A DNA stretch of 51,403 nucleotides from JBOFMT01 sp051658525. Its GTDB lineage: Bacteria > Bacillota_I > Bacilli_A > Erysipelotrichales > Erysipelotrichaceae. Location of the stretch: positions 1 to 51,403 of the forward strand of contig JBOFMT010000060.1 in NCBI GenBank assembly GCA_051658525.1, given 5' to 3'. A program made the position numbers and the translations under genes. Position 1 is the first letter of the stretch, and each line of letters starts with the position of its first letter. Below, in pieces: positions 24,742 to 33,840 of the stretch. The notes beneath the pieces are model-generated. The model did no database searches. It was not told the DNA's origin and saw only the letters and a list, made by a program, of their open reading frames with translations.

Positions 24742-25074
24742 TTATAGTTTTCCTTTGCTGTTATGACCAATCAATTCCGCTTTCGCCATTTGTTTGATCT
24801 CCCAAGCACGTTTTTTCGTATTGTTGAAAACTACAACACAAGTAGGATCTAGGTTATCTTCGATTCCTTCTTTACAAATTGCATCCATTTCCATTGCAAG
24901 TGTAATCAAACGCATATGCAAATCGTTTGAGCGGTCGCTACGATAGATTTTTGTTGCTGCTTCTTCGTCTAGCAATACAAATTTATCAGCGGTTGCTCCA
25001 CATTTTGGACAGTTTTCAGGTGCACTTTCACCTTCATGAACCAAACCACATACACTACATTTCCATAATTTCAT
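24742..25074 (-). CDS. Rubredoxin-like domain protein
   Basis: 110 residues. Residues 1-37 are a rubredoxin-type iron site: CSVCG and CPKCG separated as in the C-terminal domain of rubrerythrin. Residues 38-110 form a helical tail with RSNDLHMRLITLAMEM and one cysteine, resembling small rubrerythrin-associated proteins. It probably passes electrons to rubrerythrin. First gene of the pair, with GGAGG before the ATG. Confidence 0.85.
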   Translation of the reverse strand: MKLWKCSVCGLVHEGESAPENCPKCGATADKFVLLDEEAATKIYRSDRSNDLHMRLITLAMEMDAICKEGIEDNLDPTCVVVFNNTKKRAWEIKQMAKAELIGHNSKGKL

Positions 25075-25092
25075 AAGTACTTACCTCCACTT

Positions 25093-25107
25093 TATAATCA
25101 CATTATA
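25093..25107. promoter_or_regulatory. Inverted repeat over the rubredoxin/rubrerythrin -10
   Basis: TATAAT (25093-25098), three bases, ATTATA (25102-25107). On the minus strand the second half is the -10 (TATAAT) of the operon. The palindrome resembles, but does not match in spacing, a Fur/PerR-type box. Confidence 0.5.
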
Positions 25108-25308
25108 CGCCCTATGCCATGAATGTCACTTTATTTGCCCATGCTTTTACAATAACTTAACACAGGAAAAACGAAGTTGCTTTTTTTTCTTATTTTTTAC
25201 TATTTTTTATTATTTTTCCTCATTCTTTCCTTTTTTACTCCATTCTTTATAGATTTTTTTCAAAAAATGGTGTATGATGTGAAAAAATGTTTAAAAGGAG
25301 AAAATAAA

Positions 25309-27387
25309 ATGTTTGCAAATTATCCGTTTCGAAATTTTGGTGAAAATGTCTTCAATGAAAAAGTCATGCTGGACTATCTTCCACATCCAGTATTTAAAAA
25401 ATGGAAAGAAGCTTATGTACATGAAGGTGCACTAGATAAAGGGAGTGCCGATGCGATTGCTCATGCGATGAAAGAGTGGGCGTTAGCCAAAGGGGTAACG
25501 CATTATTCTCACTTTTTCCATCCGATGCATGGAACGACTGCAGAAAAGCATGTAGCTTTCTTGGATATGAACAGCGCGCAAGAACCAATTGCTCGTTTCA
25601 AAGGAAAAGCGCTCATCAAAGGGGAAGGTGATGCGTCTAGTTTTCCAAGTGGTGGATTACGTGCAACATTTGAAGCACGTGGCTATACGTACTGGGATTT
25701 GAGTAGCCCGGCATTTATCTTAGACAATACCTTACATATTCCTACTGTGTTTGTATCTTACAATGGGGAAACATTAGATAAAAAAGCACCGTTGTTGAAA
25801 TCGATGCAAACCTTATCCGTGGAAGCAACTCGTGTTTGCAACATCTTAAAAGATAAAGATGTAAAACGCGTCGTTCCGATGATTGGTTTGGAACAAGAGT
25901 ATTTCTTAATTGATAAATCGTTATTTGAACAACGTTACGATTTACTACATACTGGTCGTGCCTTATTTGGTGAATTACCTCCAAAATCACAAGAATTCAA
26001 CGATCACTATTATGGAAACATTCCTTCACGTGTTCGTACCTTTATGGCAGAACTGAATGAAGAACTTTGGAAGCTTGGTATTTATGCGCAAGCAGAGCAC
26101 AACGAAGTTGCACCTTGTCAATTCGAAATTGCTCCAATCTACTGTGATGCCAATCTAGCCACTGATCAAAACCAAATCATGATGACACTACTGAAAAAAG
26201 TAGCCGATGCACATGGTTTTGCTTGTATTCTTCACGAAAAACCGTTCCTAGGAGTAAATGGAAGTGGTAAACATAACAACTTCTCACTTGTTACTGACGA
26301 TGGACAAAACTTATATGAACCAGGAGATAAACCACACGAAAACATCCGTTTCTTATTGATGGTTTGTGCAACGATTCAAGCAGTGGATCGTCATGCACCA
26401 CTATTACGTATGAGTTCTTCTACAGTAAACAACGATTATCGTTTGGGAGCAAGTGAAGCCCCTCCTGCAATCATTAGTATTTGTATGGGGAACTACTTAG
26501 AAGAAATTTTAATGAATTTAAGAGATGGAAAAGACATAGATCCAACGTTCTCTGAAAATAACATTTCAATTTCATCTTTGGCTTATGTACCAAAAGATAC
26601 AAGTGATCGTAACCGTACGTCTCCATTTGCCTTTACGGGAAATAAATTTGAATTTAGAATGTTAGGTTCTAGCCGCTCTGCAGCTCCAACCAATACCATT
26701 TTAAATACGATTTTAGCGGATAGCTTACGTGAAATCGCTGATGCATTAGAAGGATTGAAATATATTCAAGATATTCGCGATAAAGCATTATCCATTTGTC
26801 AACAAATCATTCAAAACCACCACCGCATCCTCTTCTCTGGAGATGGATACCATGGTGATTGGTTGGAAGAAGCTGCACGTCGTGGTTTACCAAACATTCC
26901 TAAATATGTGGATAGTATTGCAAGCCTGTTAGATCCTGCTAGTGTAGCGCTATTCCAACGTCACGGCATTTTCAATGAAAATGAATTGAATGCCCGCGTA
27001 ATCAACAACTATGTACAGTACAATAAACAAGTATTACTAGAAGCTCGTAGTATTCAATATATCACAGATAAATATATGTTACCTGCAGTGATGCAAGAAT
27101 TGCAAAACTACCATAACTTAGGAAGTCGCTTATCTGTGACAATGGAAAACAAAGCGGTGCGTTTGCAAGCGATGTACGAAGATATCGACCAAGCAAATGA
27201 AGCGCTTAAAGTATTGATGCAACAAGCACACACAGTGAGTGATTCACAAGAAAAAGCGATGTTCTTATCCAAAGATGTATTAACAGCAATGGATTCTCTA
27301 CGTAGCCTTTACGATGGTTTTGAAGCACTTTGTTCGAAAGCTAACTACCCACTTCCTAACCTAGATGATTTATTTAATTCTCTTTAA
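25309..27387 (+). CDS. glnN: Glutamine synthetase type III
   Basis: 692 residues, the size of GSIII rather than the 440-470 of GSI. The catalytic core includes GLEQEYFLID, NEVAPCQFEIAP, VNGSGKHNNFSL and the arginine-rich SSRSAAPTNT. A GSIII-specific N-terminal region (SGGLRATFEARGYTYWD) and a C-terminal helical extension with a coiled coil are present. It makes glutamine from glutamate, ammonia and ATP. The start is ATG 25309 after AAAAGGAG; the open frame upstream runs through a T-rich promoter region. Monocistronic. Confidence 0.96.
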   Translation: MFANYPFRNFGENVFNEKVMLDYLPHPVFKKWKEAYVHEGALDKGSADAIAHAMKEWALAKGVTHYSHFFHPMHGTTAEKHVAFLDMNSAQEPIARFKGKALIKGEGDASSFPSGGLRATFEARGYTYWDLSSPAFILDNTLHIPTVFVSYNGETLDKKAPLLKSMQTLSVEATRVCNILKDKDVKRVVPMIGLEQEYFLIDKSLFEQRYDLLHTGRALFGELPPKSQEFNDHYYGNIPSRVRTFMAELNEELWKLGIYAQAEHNEVAPCQFEIAPIYCDANLATDQNQIMMTLLKKVADAHGFACILHEKPFLGVNGSGKHNNFSLVTDDGQNLYEPGDKPHENIRFLLMVCATIQAVDRHAPLLRMSSSTVNNDYRLGASEAPPAIISICMGNYLEEILMNLRDGKDIDPTFSENNISISSLAYVPKDTSDRNRTSPFAFTGNKFEFRMLGSSRSAAPTNTILNTILADSLREIADALEGLKYIQDIRDKALSICQQIIQNHHRILFSGDGYHGDWLEEAARRGLPNIPKYVDSIASLLDPASVALFQRHGIFNENELNARVINNYVQYNKQVLLEARSIQYITDKYMLPAVMQELQNYHNLGSRLSVTMENKAVRLQAMYEDIDQANEALKVLMQQAHTVSDSQEKAMFLSKDVLTAMDSLRSLYDGFEALCSKANYPLPNLDDLFNSL

Positions 27388-27392
27388 TTATA

Positions 27393-27418
27393 AAACCCAC
27401 TTGTTGGGTTTTTTTTTG
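27393..27418 (+). terminator. Terminator of glnN
   Basis: AAACCCA (27393-27399), loop, TTGGGTTT (27404-27411) and a T tract. Its right arm also serves as -35 of the next promoter. Confidence 0.85.
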
Positions 27419-27432
27419 ATTTTTGCTATACT
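27404..27432 (+). promoter_or_regulatory. Promoter of the MalY/PatB-like gene
   Basis: TTGGGT (27404-27409), 17 bases, TATACT (27427-27432) with an extended TGC. It overlaps the preceding terminator. Confidence 0.6.
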
Positions 27433-27455
27433 AAAAAAAAGAGGAGTACCAAATC

Positions 27456-28601
27456 ATGAGACAAATAGACTATCGCAATGTAGATGTGAAACACAATAAA
27501 GTACAAGAAGTTTACCAAAAAGAAGCTTTGATCCCAATGTGGGTAGCGGAAATGGATTATCAAACAGCTCCCATCATCTTGGAAACACTAACAAAGCGTG
27601 TTCAAAATGGTATTTTTGGCTATAGCTCACCTAGTAATCAGCTTTTTCAAGCGATTTGTGAGTGGGTAAGGAAACATGGAGTCAATATGAACCCTAACGA
27701 TATTACACTCGATGGTGGCGTATTAAAATCAATCTTTAACCTATTGCACCTATTTACCAAACCCCAAGCGCGTATCTGTTTTGCCTCACCTGCATACCCG
27801 CAGTTTGAACGTGTCATCCTTGCAGCCAATCGCGTTCCCGTACGGCACACATTACAAATTGAGAATCAGCAATTCACAATCAAGTTTGAAGCTTTACGTC
27901 CAATCCTAGAAACATGTGATGTCTATCTACTATGTCATCCACATAATCCAGGAGGAAAGGTATGGAGCAAAGACGAACTCACAAGACTTGCAACCCTTTG
28001 TAAAGATACGAATACGCTACTGATCAGTGATGAGATTCATGCTGATCTACATGCTCCACAAATCCCTATGCATTCCATGCTCGCCATCACTGAGGATGTG
28101 ATTGTGGTAGCATCTGCGAGTAAAGCGTTCAATCTTGCTGGTTTGGAACTTTCCTATATCCTAGCAAACACGAAACAGAGTGAACAAATCCAAAATTACT
28201 ACAAAGCACATAAACTCGGTACGAGTAATGCATTGAGTCTGCTTAGTTTAGAGAGCGCCTATACGTTAGGTGAACGCTATCTTACATGGACCATCGAACA
28301 AATCCAACACAATGCAACAATGTTAGAACAAGCGCTCATTGGCACTGATTTAAGCATGTTGAAACTAGAAGCTGGCTACTTGGTGTGGTTGGATTGTAGT
28401 AGTATTTGTCTTGATGCAAACGATACCCGAACCTTTTTTATAGAAGAAGCGGGTATTGCTCCAAGTTTTGGTGTGGAGTTTGATGCAAACTATGCAACAT
28501 GGGTTCGCCTCAACATCGCCGTCTATCCAGATACGATGACACAAGCCATCACGCAGTTACTTGATGCTTATGAAAACCGAAAAAAAGGAAGGGTCGAATG
28601 A
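27456..28601 (+). CDS. MalY/PatB-family PLP aminotransferase or C-S lyase
   Basis: 381 residues, fold type I PLP enzyme. Typical features are MWVAEMDYQTAP near the N-terminus, CHPHNPGGKVW, the SDEIHADL aspartate, and the lysine K223 in SASKAFNLAG that forms the Schiff base. PatB/MalY enzymes cleave cystathionine or cysteine conjugates, and some are aminotransferases. Substrate undetermined here. The GAGGAG site sits before ATG 27456. Its stop lies inside the bidirectional terminator. Confidence 0.88.
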   Translation: MRQIDYRNVDVKHNKVQEVYQKEALIPMWVAEMDYQTAPIILETLTKRVQNGIFGYSSPSNQLFQAICEWVRKHGVNMNPNDITLDGGVLKSIFNLLHLFTKPQARICFASPAYPQFERVILAANRVPVRHTLQIENQQFTIKFEALRPILETCDVYLLCHPHNPGGKVWSKDELTRLATLCKDTNTLLISDEIHADLHAPQIPMHSMLAITEDVIVVASASKAFNLAGLELSYILANTKQSEQIQNYYKAHKLGTSNALSLLSLESAYTLGERYLTWTIEQIQHNATMLEQALIGTDLSMLKLEAGYLVWLDCSSICLDANDTRTFFIEEAGIAPSFGVEFDANYATWVRLNIAVYPDTMTQAITQLLDAYENRKKGRVE

Positions 28602-28612
28602 TCCTTCCTTTT
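28583..28612. terminator. Bidirectional terminator
   Basis: AAAAGGAAGG (28583-28592) pairs with CCTTCCTTTT (28603-28612), with inner GTC/GAT pairs. Confidence 0.85.
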
Positions 28613-28614
28613 GC

Positions 28615-29754
28615 TTATAATGCGATATTACGCTGTTTTGCGCGATACTGTAAGAATTCTTTGATGATGCTTGCTAACAAGGCAAACAGTGGTACTCCGA
28701 TAAACATCCCAACAATTCCAAACAAACCTCCACCTACTACAACTGCAAAGAGAATAAATAAACTTGGAAGCCCCAATTTATCTCCTAGAATAATCGGTCC
28801 AATAATATTACCATCCAACTGTTGCAATGCTAACACAAACAATGCGAAGTAAATAAAATTGATTGGATTGATAATGGTTAATATGATCAGTCCTGGAACA
28901 GCTCCAATAAAAGGTCCAAACACAGGGATCATATTCGTAATTCCAATGATGACACTGATTAAAATTGCATAAGGGAAATTAAAGATGGTCATACCTACAT
29001 AACATAAAACTCCAATGATAGCAGAGTCAATGGCTTTGCCGACAATGAAATCATTGAAGATCATATTAGCACGATTCCCTAAGCGTAACAAATAGTCACA
29101 AGTACCATTTGAAAATAATGCACGTAGCGTTTTGCGAATATAACGAAGAAAGCGCTCTTTATCTAACATCATATAGGCTCCAGCCATAATCCCCAACACT
29201 ACATTAAAGATGGTTGTCGTTAATTGGATCCCATATAGCAAGGCATGTGGTAACACCTCTTGTAGAAAACTAGTGAGTTGGGTAATGACATCTTGTTGAC
29301 TTACCCCGAAAAGGTTAGAAATTTCATCAGCTGAGATATTAAACTCTATCATGAGTTGCCCCATAAATTGTTCAAAGTTTTCAATATAATAGGGAGCCTG
29401 GTCTACCAAAGACGTAAGCGATGAAATAATTTGCGGTAAAATAATGGATACGACAAGGCCAACACTGATAATAGCAATTAACAATGTGATAACCACAGCA
29501 ATCGAGCGTTTCAAACTAGCTTTGGTATTCCAACGACCCAAGACTTTTGTTTCCACCCAAATCAGAGGTTTATTTAATAAAAATGCAATCGCAAACCCAA
29601 TAATAAAGGGAAACAACAAACCGGTTAACATGCTAGCAACTTCTTTGATCTGCGGAATGTGTAGTACTATATAATTGACACCGATACCAACAATGACAAC
29701 GATAAGCAAGGCTAATGCCAAAGATTTATGTTCTTCTTGTAATTTAATTTTCAT
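28615..29754 (-). CDS. AI-2E-family transporter
   Basis: 379 residues with about eight membrane helices. The family signature appears as GKAIDSAIIGVLCYVG and ITNMIPVFGPFIGAVPG, followed by QQLDGNIIGPIILGDKLGL. Members (for example TqsA/YdiK relatives) export small molecules or exchange ions; the name reflects one E. coli member and should not be taken as proof of AI-2 transport. Single gene with an 'AGGAGAG'-type ribosome site. Confidence 0.9.
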   Translation of the reverse strand: MKIKLQEEHKSLALALLIVVIVGIGVNYIVLHIPQIKEVASMLTGLLFPFIIGFAIAFLLNKPLIWVETKVLGRWNTKASLKRSIAVVITLLIAIISVGLVVSIILPQIISSLTSLVDQAPYYIENFEQFMGQLMIEFNISADEISNLFGVSQQDVITQLTSFLQEVLPHALLYGIQLTTTIFNVVLGIMAGAYMMLDKERFLRYIRKTLRALFSNGTCDYLLRLGNRANMIFNDFIVGKAIDSAIIGVLCYVGMTIFNFPYAILISVIIGITNMIPVFGPFIGAVPGLIILTIINPINFIYFALFVLALQQLDGNIIGPIILGDKLGLPSLFILFAVVVGGGLFGIVGMFIGVPLFALLASIIKEFLQYRAKQRNIAL

Positions 29755-29786
29755 AGTTCTCTCCTAATACAGTTAGTATATCATGA

Positions 29787-30983
29787 TTATCCCATATTGT
29801 TTGTTTGATTATGGTAATATTCTAATTCTTCTAAACTAACAATTTGATATCCTTGTTTGACTAGTTTTGGTACCAGTACTTCAATCGCATCGGCTGTACT
29901 ATCATAAATATCATGAAATAATACAACACCGCCATCGTGCGCATAGCGAAGTGTTGACTTAACAACCTCTTTGCAATCGCGACTCATCCAGTCTTGTGAG
30001 TCTACCGTCCACAACGCGATATCCTGTGGAATTTTTTCGGCTAAGGTTTGATCCATCGCGCCTCCAACCGGGCGATAGTATTTTGGATCTTCCCCGGTGA
30101 TTTCATAAATCGTATCTTGCGTTTTTGCTACTTCAGCAACCACTTTATCCAAATTTTTCCCATTGTATCCTCGATGGGTATACGTATGATTTCCCAGTTC
30201 AAATCCGCGTTCATCCATATCTGTAATCATTCTAGGAAAACGTGCTGCTAATTCTCCAATCACAAAAAACGTTGCATTGGAATCATGTTGTTCTAGTACG
30301 TCTAAAATTCGCGTTAATGATGAAAGGTTGCGTGGACCATCATCAAACGTAAAAGCAATCATTGGTTTGCTAGGATCAAGTGGACGCACTGTTTGCACTT
30401 GTTTTGGTGTTTGATGCAAGCTTGGAATGTGTTCATCCTGTAATGCAATGTAGCTTTGATGCTCATCAAAGCGGATGATTTGCTCGTCGATTTGAATTCC
30501 CTCTTCCAAAATGATAAAAGCTTCATCCAAAACTAGATCTTTCGTTAGAAAGTAAGCATCGTAATCTTTACGAAAAACATCTTCTAAATCGAGTGGTTGT
30601 TGCATGATTAAATCATATTGTAAAATATAAGTTGCTACTTCTTCTCCTACCTCTGAACTAAAAACAATATTTAAATAACGATCCCACACCTTGGTAGAAG
30701 TGTAATCAACTCTCACTTGATTACTTTGATCTTCTATATATGGTTGTAACCAGTTTGTTATTTCTTGATTCAATCGTTCATCCTCAAAGCGTGGATAATG
30801 AATGAGCTTTTTGATTGGGTTTTTCTCCCGAATCGTAATCACCTCTTCATCTAAGCTTGCCCCACGATTGGATTGATTTCCCAACAAAGGAAGTGTCGCT
30901 ACTCCAGCACAAAAAAGCAAAGCAAGTACTAAGCTTGCTTTTACCCACGTTTTTAAATGTAATTTTCTTCTTTTTTGTTGCAT
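29787..30983 (-). CDS. Membrane-anchored polysaccharide deacetylase
   Basis: 398 residues. An N-terminal basic segment and membrane helix (about 13-33) precede a domain of about 130 residues of PdaC-like type, then a NodB deacetylase domain (about 205-390). The five NodB motifs are visible: TFDDGP, HTYTH, RPVGG, DSQDW and LFHDIY, giving the metal triad and catalytic base. It removes acetyl groups from a cell-wall glycan outside the membrane. The GAGGG site precedes ATG 30983. Downstream it shares no operon partner. Confidence 0.92.
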   Translation of the reverse strand: MQQKRRKLHLKTWVKASLVLALLFCAGVATLPLLGNQSNRGASLDEEVITIREKNPIKKLIHYPRFEDERLNQEITNWLQPYIEDQSNQVRVDYTSTKVWDRYLNIVFSSEVGEEVATYILQYDLIMQQPLDLEDVFRKDYDAYFLTKDLVLDEAFIILEEGIQIDEQIIRFDEHQSYIALQDEHIPSLHQTPKQVQTVRPLDPSKPMIAFTFDDGPRNLSSLTRILDVLEQHDSNATFFVIGELAARFPRMITDMDERGFELGNHTYTHRGYNGKNLDKVVAEVAKTQDTIYEITGEDPKYYRPVGGAMDQTLAEKIPQDIALWTVDSQDWMSRDCKEVVKSTLRYAHDGGVVLFHDIYDSTADAIEVLVPKLVKQGYQIVSLEELEYYHNQTNNMG

Positions 30984-31184
30984 ACTTCGACCCTCGCCAC
31001 TTCTTATATTCGTATTCTATCACAAATTTTGTTATGAAAAATGGGAAACAGGATACATTACATAAATGTAAGGATAACCTACTAAAAAAACAGCTGTTTG
31101 TGAAATGTAAGGGATACCAAATTCAACTTTCACTCACACACCGTGTTACCTGCATGTTAATTACATTGAATATAGTTAAAAGGT

Positions 31185-31213
31185 TTGCCTTTTTGCACTT
31201 TTAAGGTTATGAT
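31185..31213 (+). promoter_or_regulatory. Promoter of typA
   Basis: TTGCCT (31185-31190), 17 bases, TATGAT (31208-31213). Upstream (31060-31120) is a near-direct repeat of AAATGTAAGGATA of unknown meaning; the 30984-31241 gap shows no gene. Confidence 0.65.
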
Positions 31214-31241
31214 AAGTAGCGTGTTTAAAGGTGGAATCATA

Positions 31242-33065
31242 ATGAAAAACAAACAAAAAATCGTAAATATTGCCGTTATCGCCCACGTCGATGCCGGAAA
31301 ATCAACTTTGGTTGATGCATTCCTTAAACAGTCTAACGTCTTCCGTCAAAACGAAGAAGTTCAAGACTTGGTTATGGACTCAAATGACTTGGAACGTGAA
31401 CGTGGAATCACGATTTATTCTAAGAACTGTAGTGTGGCTTACAACGATGTAAAAATTAATATCGTTGACACGCCAGGACATGCTGACTTCTCAAGTGAAG
31501 TTGAGCGTATCATCAAAACTGTGGATACTGTAATCCTACTTGTTGACTCAAGTGAGGGGCCAATGCCACAAACGCGTTTCGTATTACAAAAAAGTTTAGA
31601 ACTTGGATTACGTCCAATCTTGTTGATCAATAAAATTGATAAAAAAGATCAACGTGCTGCTGAAGTAGTGGATATGGTTTATGACTTGTTCTTAGACTTA
31701 AATGCAAACGATGAGCAATTAGATTTCCCTATTCTTTACGGTATTGCAAAACGTGGAATTGTACAACGTACAATCGAAGAAGAAGGAACAAGTATTGAAC
31801 CATTGTTCGAAACAATCTTAACACATGTAGAAACATACCCTGACAAAGACGAAGATGCATTACAAGTTCAAGTGTCTGCACTTGCTTATGATGAATACAT
31901 CGGACGTTTGGGAATCGGACGTGTTTATGCAGGTACATTGAAAGAAGGACAATCGATTGCTGTATGTGATGCTGATGGTCATGTTCGTCAAAAATCAATT
32001 TCTCAACTATTCGTTTACCAAGGACTTAAACGTGTTCCAGTAAAAGAAGCAACAAGTGGAGAAATCGTTGTAATCGCTGGGATCAATGACATCTCAATTG
32101 GAGAAACATTGTGTCTACGCGACCAAATTCTACCTCTTCCTTCTCTAAAAATTGAAGAACCTACGCTTTCTATGAACTTTATCGTTAATAAATCTCCATT
32201 TGCTGGACAAAGTGGTAAATATGTTACTTCTCGTAACATCAAAGATCGTTTGGACAAAGAATTGGAAGTTAACGTTGGGTTACGTGTAGAAGATACAGAG
32301 AGCGGAGATATGTTCAAAGTAAGTGGACGTGGAGAGCTTCACATCTCAATCTTACTAGAAAACATGCGTCGTGAAGGCTATGAAATCGCAGTATCAAAAC
32401 CTGAGGTTATCATGCAACGTGACGAAAACAACGCTTTGATGGAACCAGTAGAAGAAGTAATTGCTTTAGTACCAACAGATTATTCTGGAAGTGTTATTTC
32501 AAAACTTAACCTACGTAAAGGAATCATGGTTGATATGGACGAAGAAAACGGATATACAAAAATCGTTTACTCTGTTCCAACACGTGGACTTTTAGGTTAC
32601 CGTAGTGAATTTATCAATGATACGCGCGGAGAAGGTACTTTGGTTCGTCGTATTGCTGGTTTTGAACCTTATAAAGGAGAAATCTTACAACGTGCAAACG
32701 GTGCAATGATTTCAACAGAAACAGGAAAAGCAATGACTTATGCATTGTTTAATCTTCAAGAGCGTGGAACACTATTTATTGAACCAGCTACTGAAGTTTA
32801 CGAAGGTATGATCATTGGGATGAGTGCTCGTAACGTAGATATGGACGTAAATCCAATCAAAAATAAAAAATTAACTTCTATTCGTTCTTCTGGAGCGGAT
32901 GAAGCAATGCGTTTGGTTACACCAAAAACGATGACATTGGAAGAAGCGTTGGAATTCATCAATGATGATGAATTGGTAGAAATTACACCAGCTGCAATCC
33001 GTATTCGTAAAAAAGGATTGAAACCACACGAACGTAAACAAAAATTCAGAGAAACAAGTGTTTAA
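31242..33065 (+). CDS. typA: Translational GTPase TypA/BipA
   Basis: 607 residues. The GTPase domain shows AHVDAGKSTL, RGITI, DTPGHADF and NKIDKKD. Domain II (about 205-295), EF-G-like III and V domains and the BipA-specific C-terminus (about 480-607) follow. It binds the 70S ribosome and helps 50S assembly and stress or cold growth. ATG 31242 follows AAAGGTGG and begins directly before the first strand. Codon use looks biased, as for a well-expressed gene. Confidence 0.97.
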   Translation: MKNKQKIVNIAVIAHVDAGKSTLVDAFLKQSNVFRQNEEVQDLVMDSNDLERERGITIYSKNCSVAYNDVKINIVDTPGHADFSSEVERIIKTVDTVILLVDSSEGPMPQTRFVLQKSLELGLRPILLINKIDKKDQRAAEVVDMVYDLFLDLNANDEQLDFPILYGIAKRGIVQRTIEEEGTSIEPLFETILTHVETYPDKDEDALQVQVSALAYDEYIGRLGIGRVYAGTLKEGQSIAVCDADGHVRQKSISQLFVYQGLKRVPVKEATSGEIVVIAGINDISIGETLCLRDQILPLPSLKIEEPTLSMNFIVNKSPFAGQSGKYVTSRNIKDRLDKELEVNVGLRVEDTESGDMFKVSGRGELHISILLENMRREGYEIAVSKPEVIMQRDENNALMEPVEEVIALVPTDYSGSVISKLNLRKGIMVDMDEENGYTKIVYSVPTRGLLGYRSEFINDTRGEGTLVRRIAGFEPYKGEILQRANGAMISTETGKAMTYALFNLQERGTLFIEPATEVYEGMIIGMSARNVDMDVNPIKNKKLTSIRSSGADEAMRLVTPKTMTLEEALEFINDDELVEITPAAIRIRKKGLKPHERKQKFRETSV

Positions 33066-33069
33066 TTAT

Positions 33070-33096
33070 AAAAGCTGTCAATAAGACAGCTTTTTT
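33070..33096 (+). terminator. Terminator after typA
   Basis: AAAAGCTGTC (33070-33079), loop AATAA, GACAGCTTTTTT (33085-33096). The methylase gene starts 15 bases later, so readthrough or a hidden promoter must serve it. Confidence 0.85.
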
Positions 33097-33111
33097 CAAA
33101 GGAGAAGCTAC

Positions 33112-33831
33112 ATGGAACATGTATTTGAAGGAAACATTGCAGTAAAAGCTGCAATACAGGCACAACGCCGTACGGTATTAGAAGTTATCGTTGATGAGAA
33201 AAAACATGATAAAGATACGAAATTTATCATCGGAAAAGCGCATGAATTAGGACTTACCGTAACCAAGAAAACACGAGCACAAATCGATGCAATCGCCAAA
33301 GGAAAAACACACGGTGGTGTCTTAGCACGTGTTGAAGATATCAGTTATGTTGATGCGATGGATTATGCTAATACTGATTTTATCGCTTTGGTTGAAGGAA
33401 TTGAAGATCCTTTTAACTTCGGTTACATTTGCCGCAGCTTATATGCTGCTGGATGCAAAATGATTTTAGTACAAGAGCGTAACTGGATGGAAAGCGCCGA
33501 TGTAGTAGCTAAATCAAGTGCAGGAGCGAGTGAATACCTTCCAATGGCGATTTATTCAGAAGAAACCTTGCTGGCGTTAAAAGCAGCTGGGTTCCAATTT
33601 GTATGTGGAAATCGTAAAGATGCAACGGATGTATTTGAAGCTGACCTATCTGGTAAAATTTTACTTGGTGTTGGTGGAGAAATGCGAGGGTTAAGTAAAA
33701 ACGTAGCAGCCTTAGCTGATTTAAATGTTTTTATTCCTTACGAAAATGACTTCCGTAACTCACTAAACGGAGCAAGTGCAACAAGCGTGTTGGCATTTGA
33801 AATCTTCCGTCAAAAAAGAAAAAACGGCTAA
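33112..33831 (+). CDS. TrmH/SpoU-family RNA 2'-O-methyltransferase, RlmB-like
   Basis: 239 residues. An N-terminal substrate-binding domain (about 1-78) precedes the SPOUT knot: VEGIEDPFNFGYICRSLYAAG, LLGVGGEMRGLSK and SLNGASATSVLAFE. It methylates a ribose in rRNA or tRNA; RlmB (23S G2251) is the best guess, though the middle motif (VGGEMRGLS) departs from the common GSEGKGL. The ribosome site is AAAGGAG. Confidence 0.85.
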   Translation: MEHVFEGNIAVKAAIQAQRRTVLEVIVDEKKHDKDTKFIIGKAHELGLTVTKKTRAQIDAIAKGKTHGGVLARVEDISYVDAMDYANTDFIALVEGIEDPFNFGYICRSLYAAGCKMILVQERNWMESADVVAKSSAGASEYLPMAIYSEETLLALKAAGFQFVCGNRKDATDVFEADLSGKILLGVGGEMRGLSKNVAALADLNVFIPYENDFRNSLNGASATSVLAFEIFRQKRKNG

Positions 33832-33840
33832 TGCCGTCTC

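Noticed and set aside
31060..31120. Near-direct repeat AAATGTAAGGATA / AAATGTAAGGGATA upstream of typA
   Set aside because: Two imperfect copies only, 38 bases or so apart; not enough for an operator or iteron claim.
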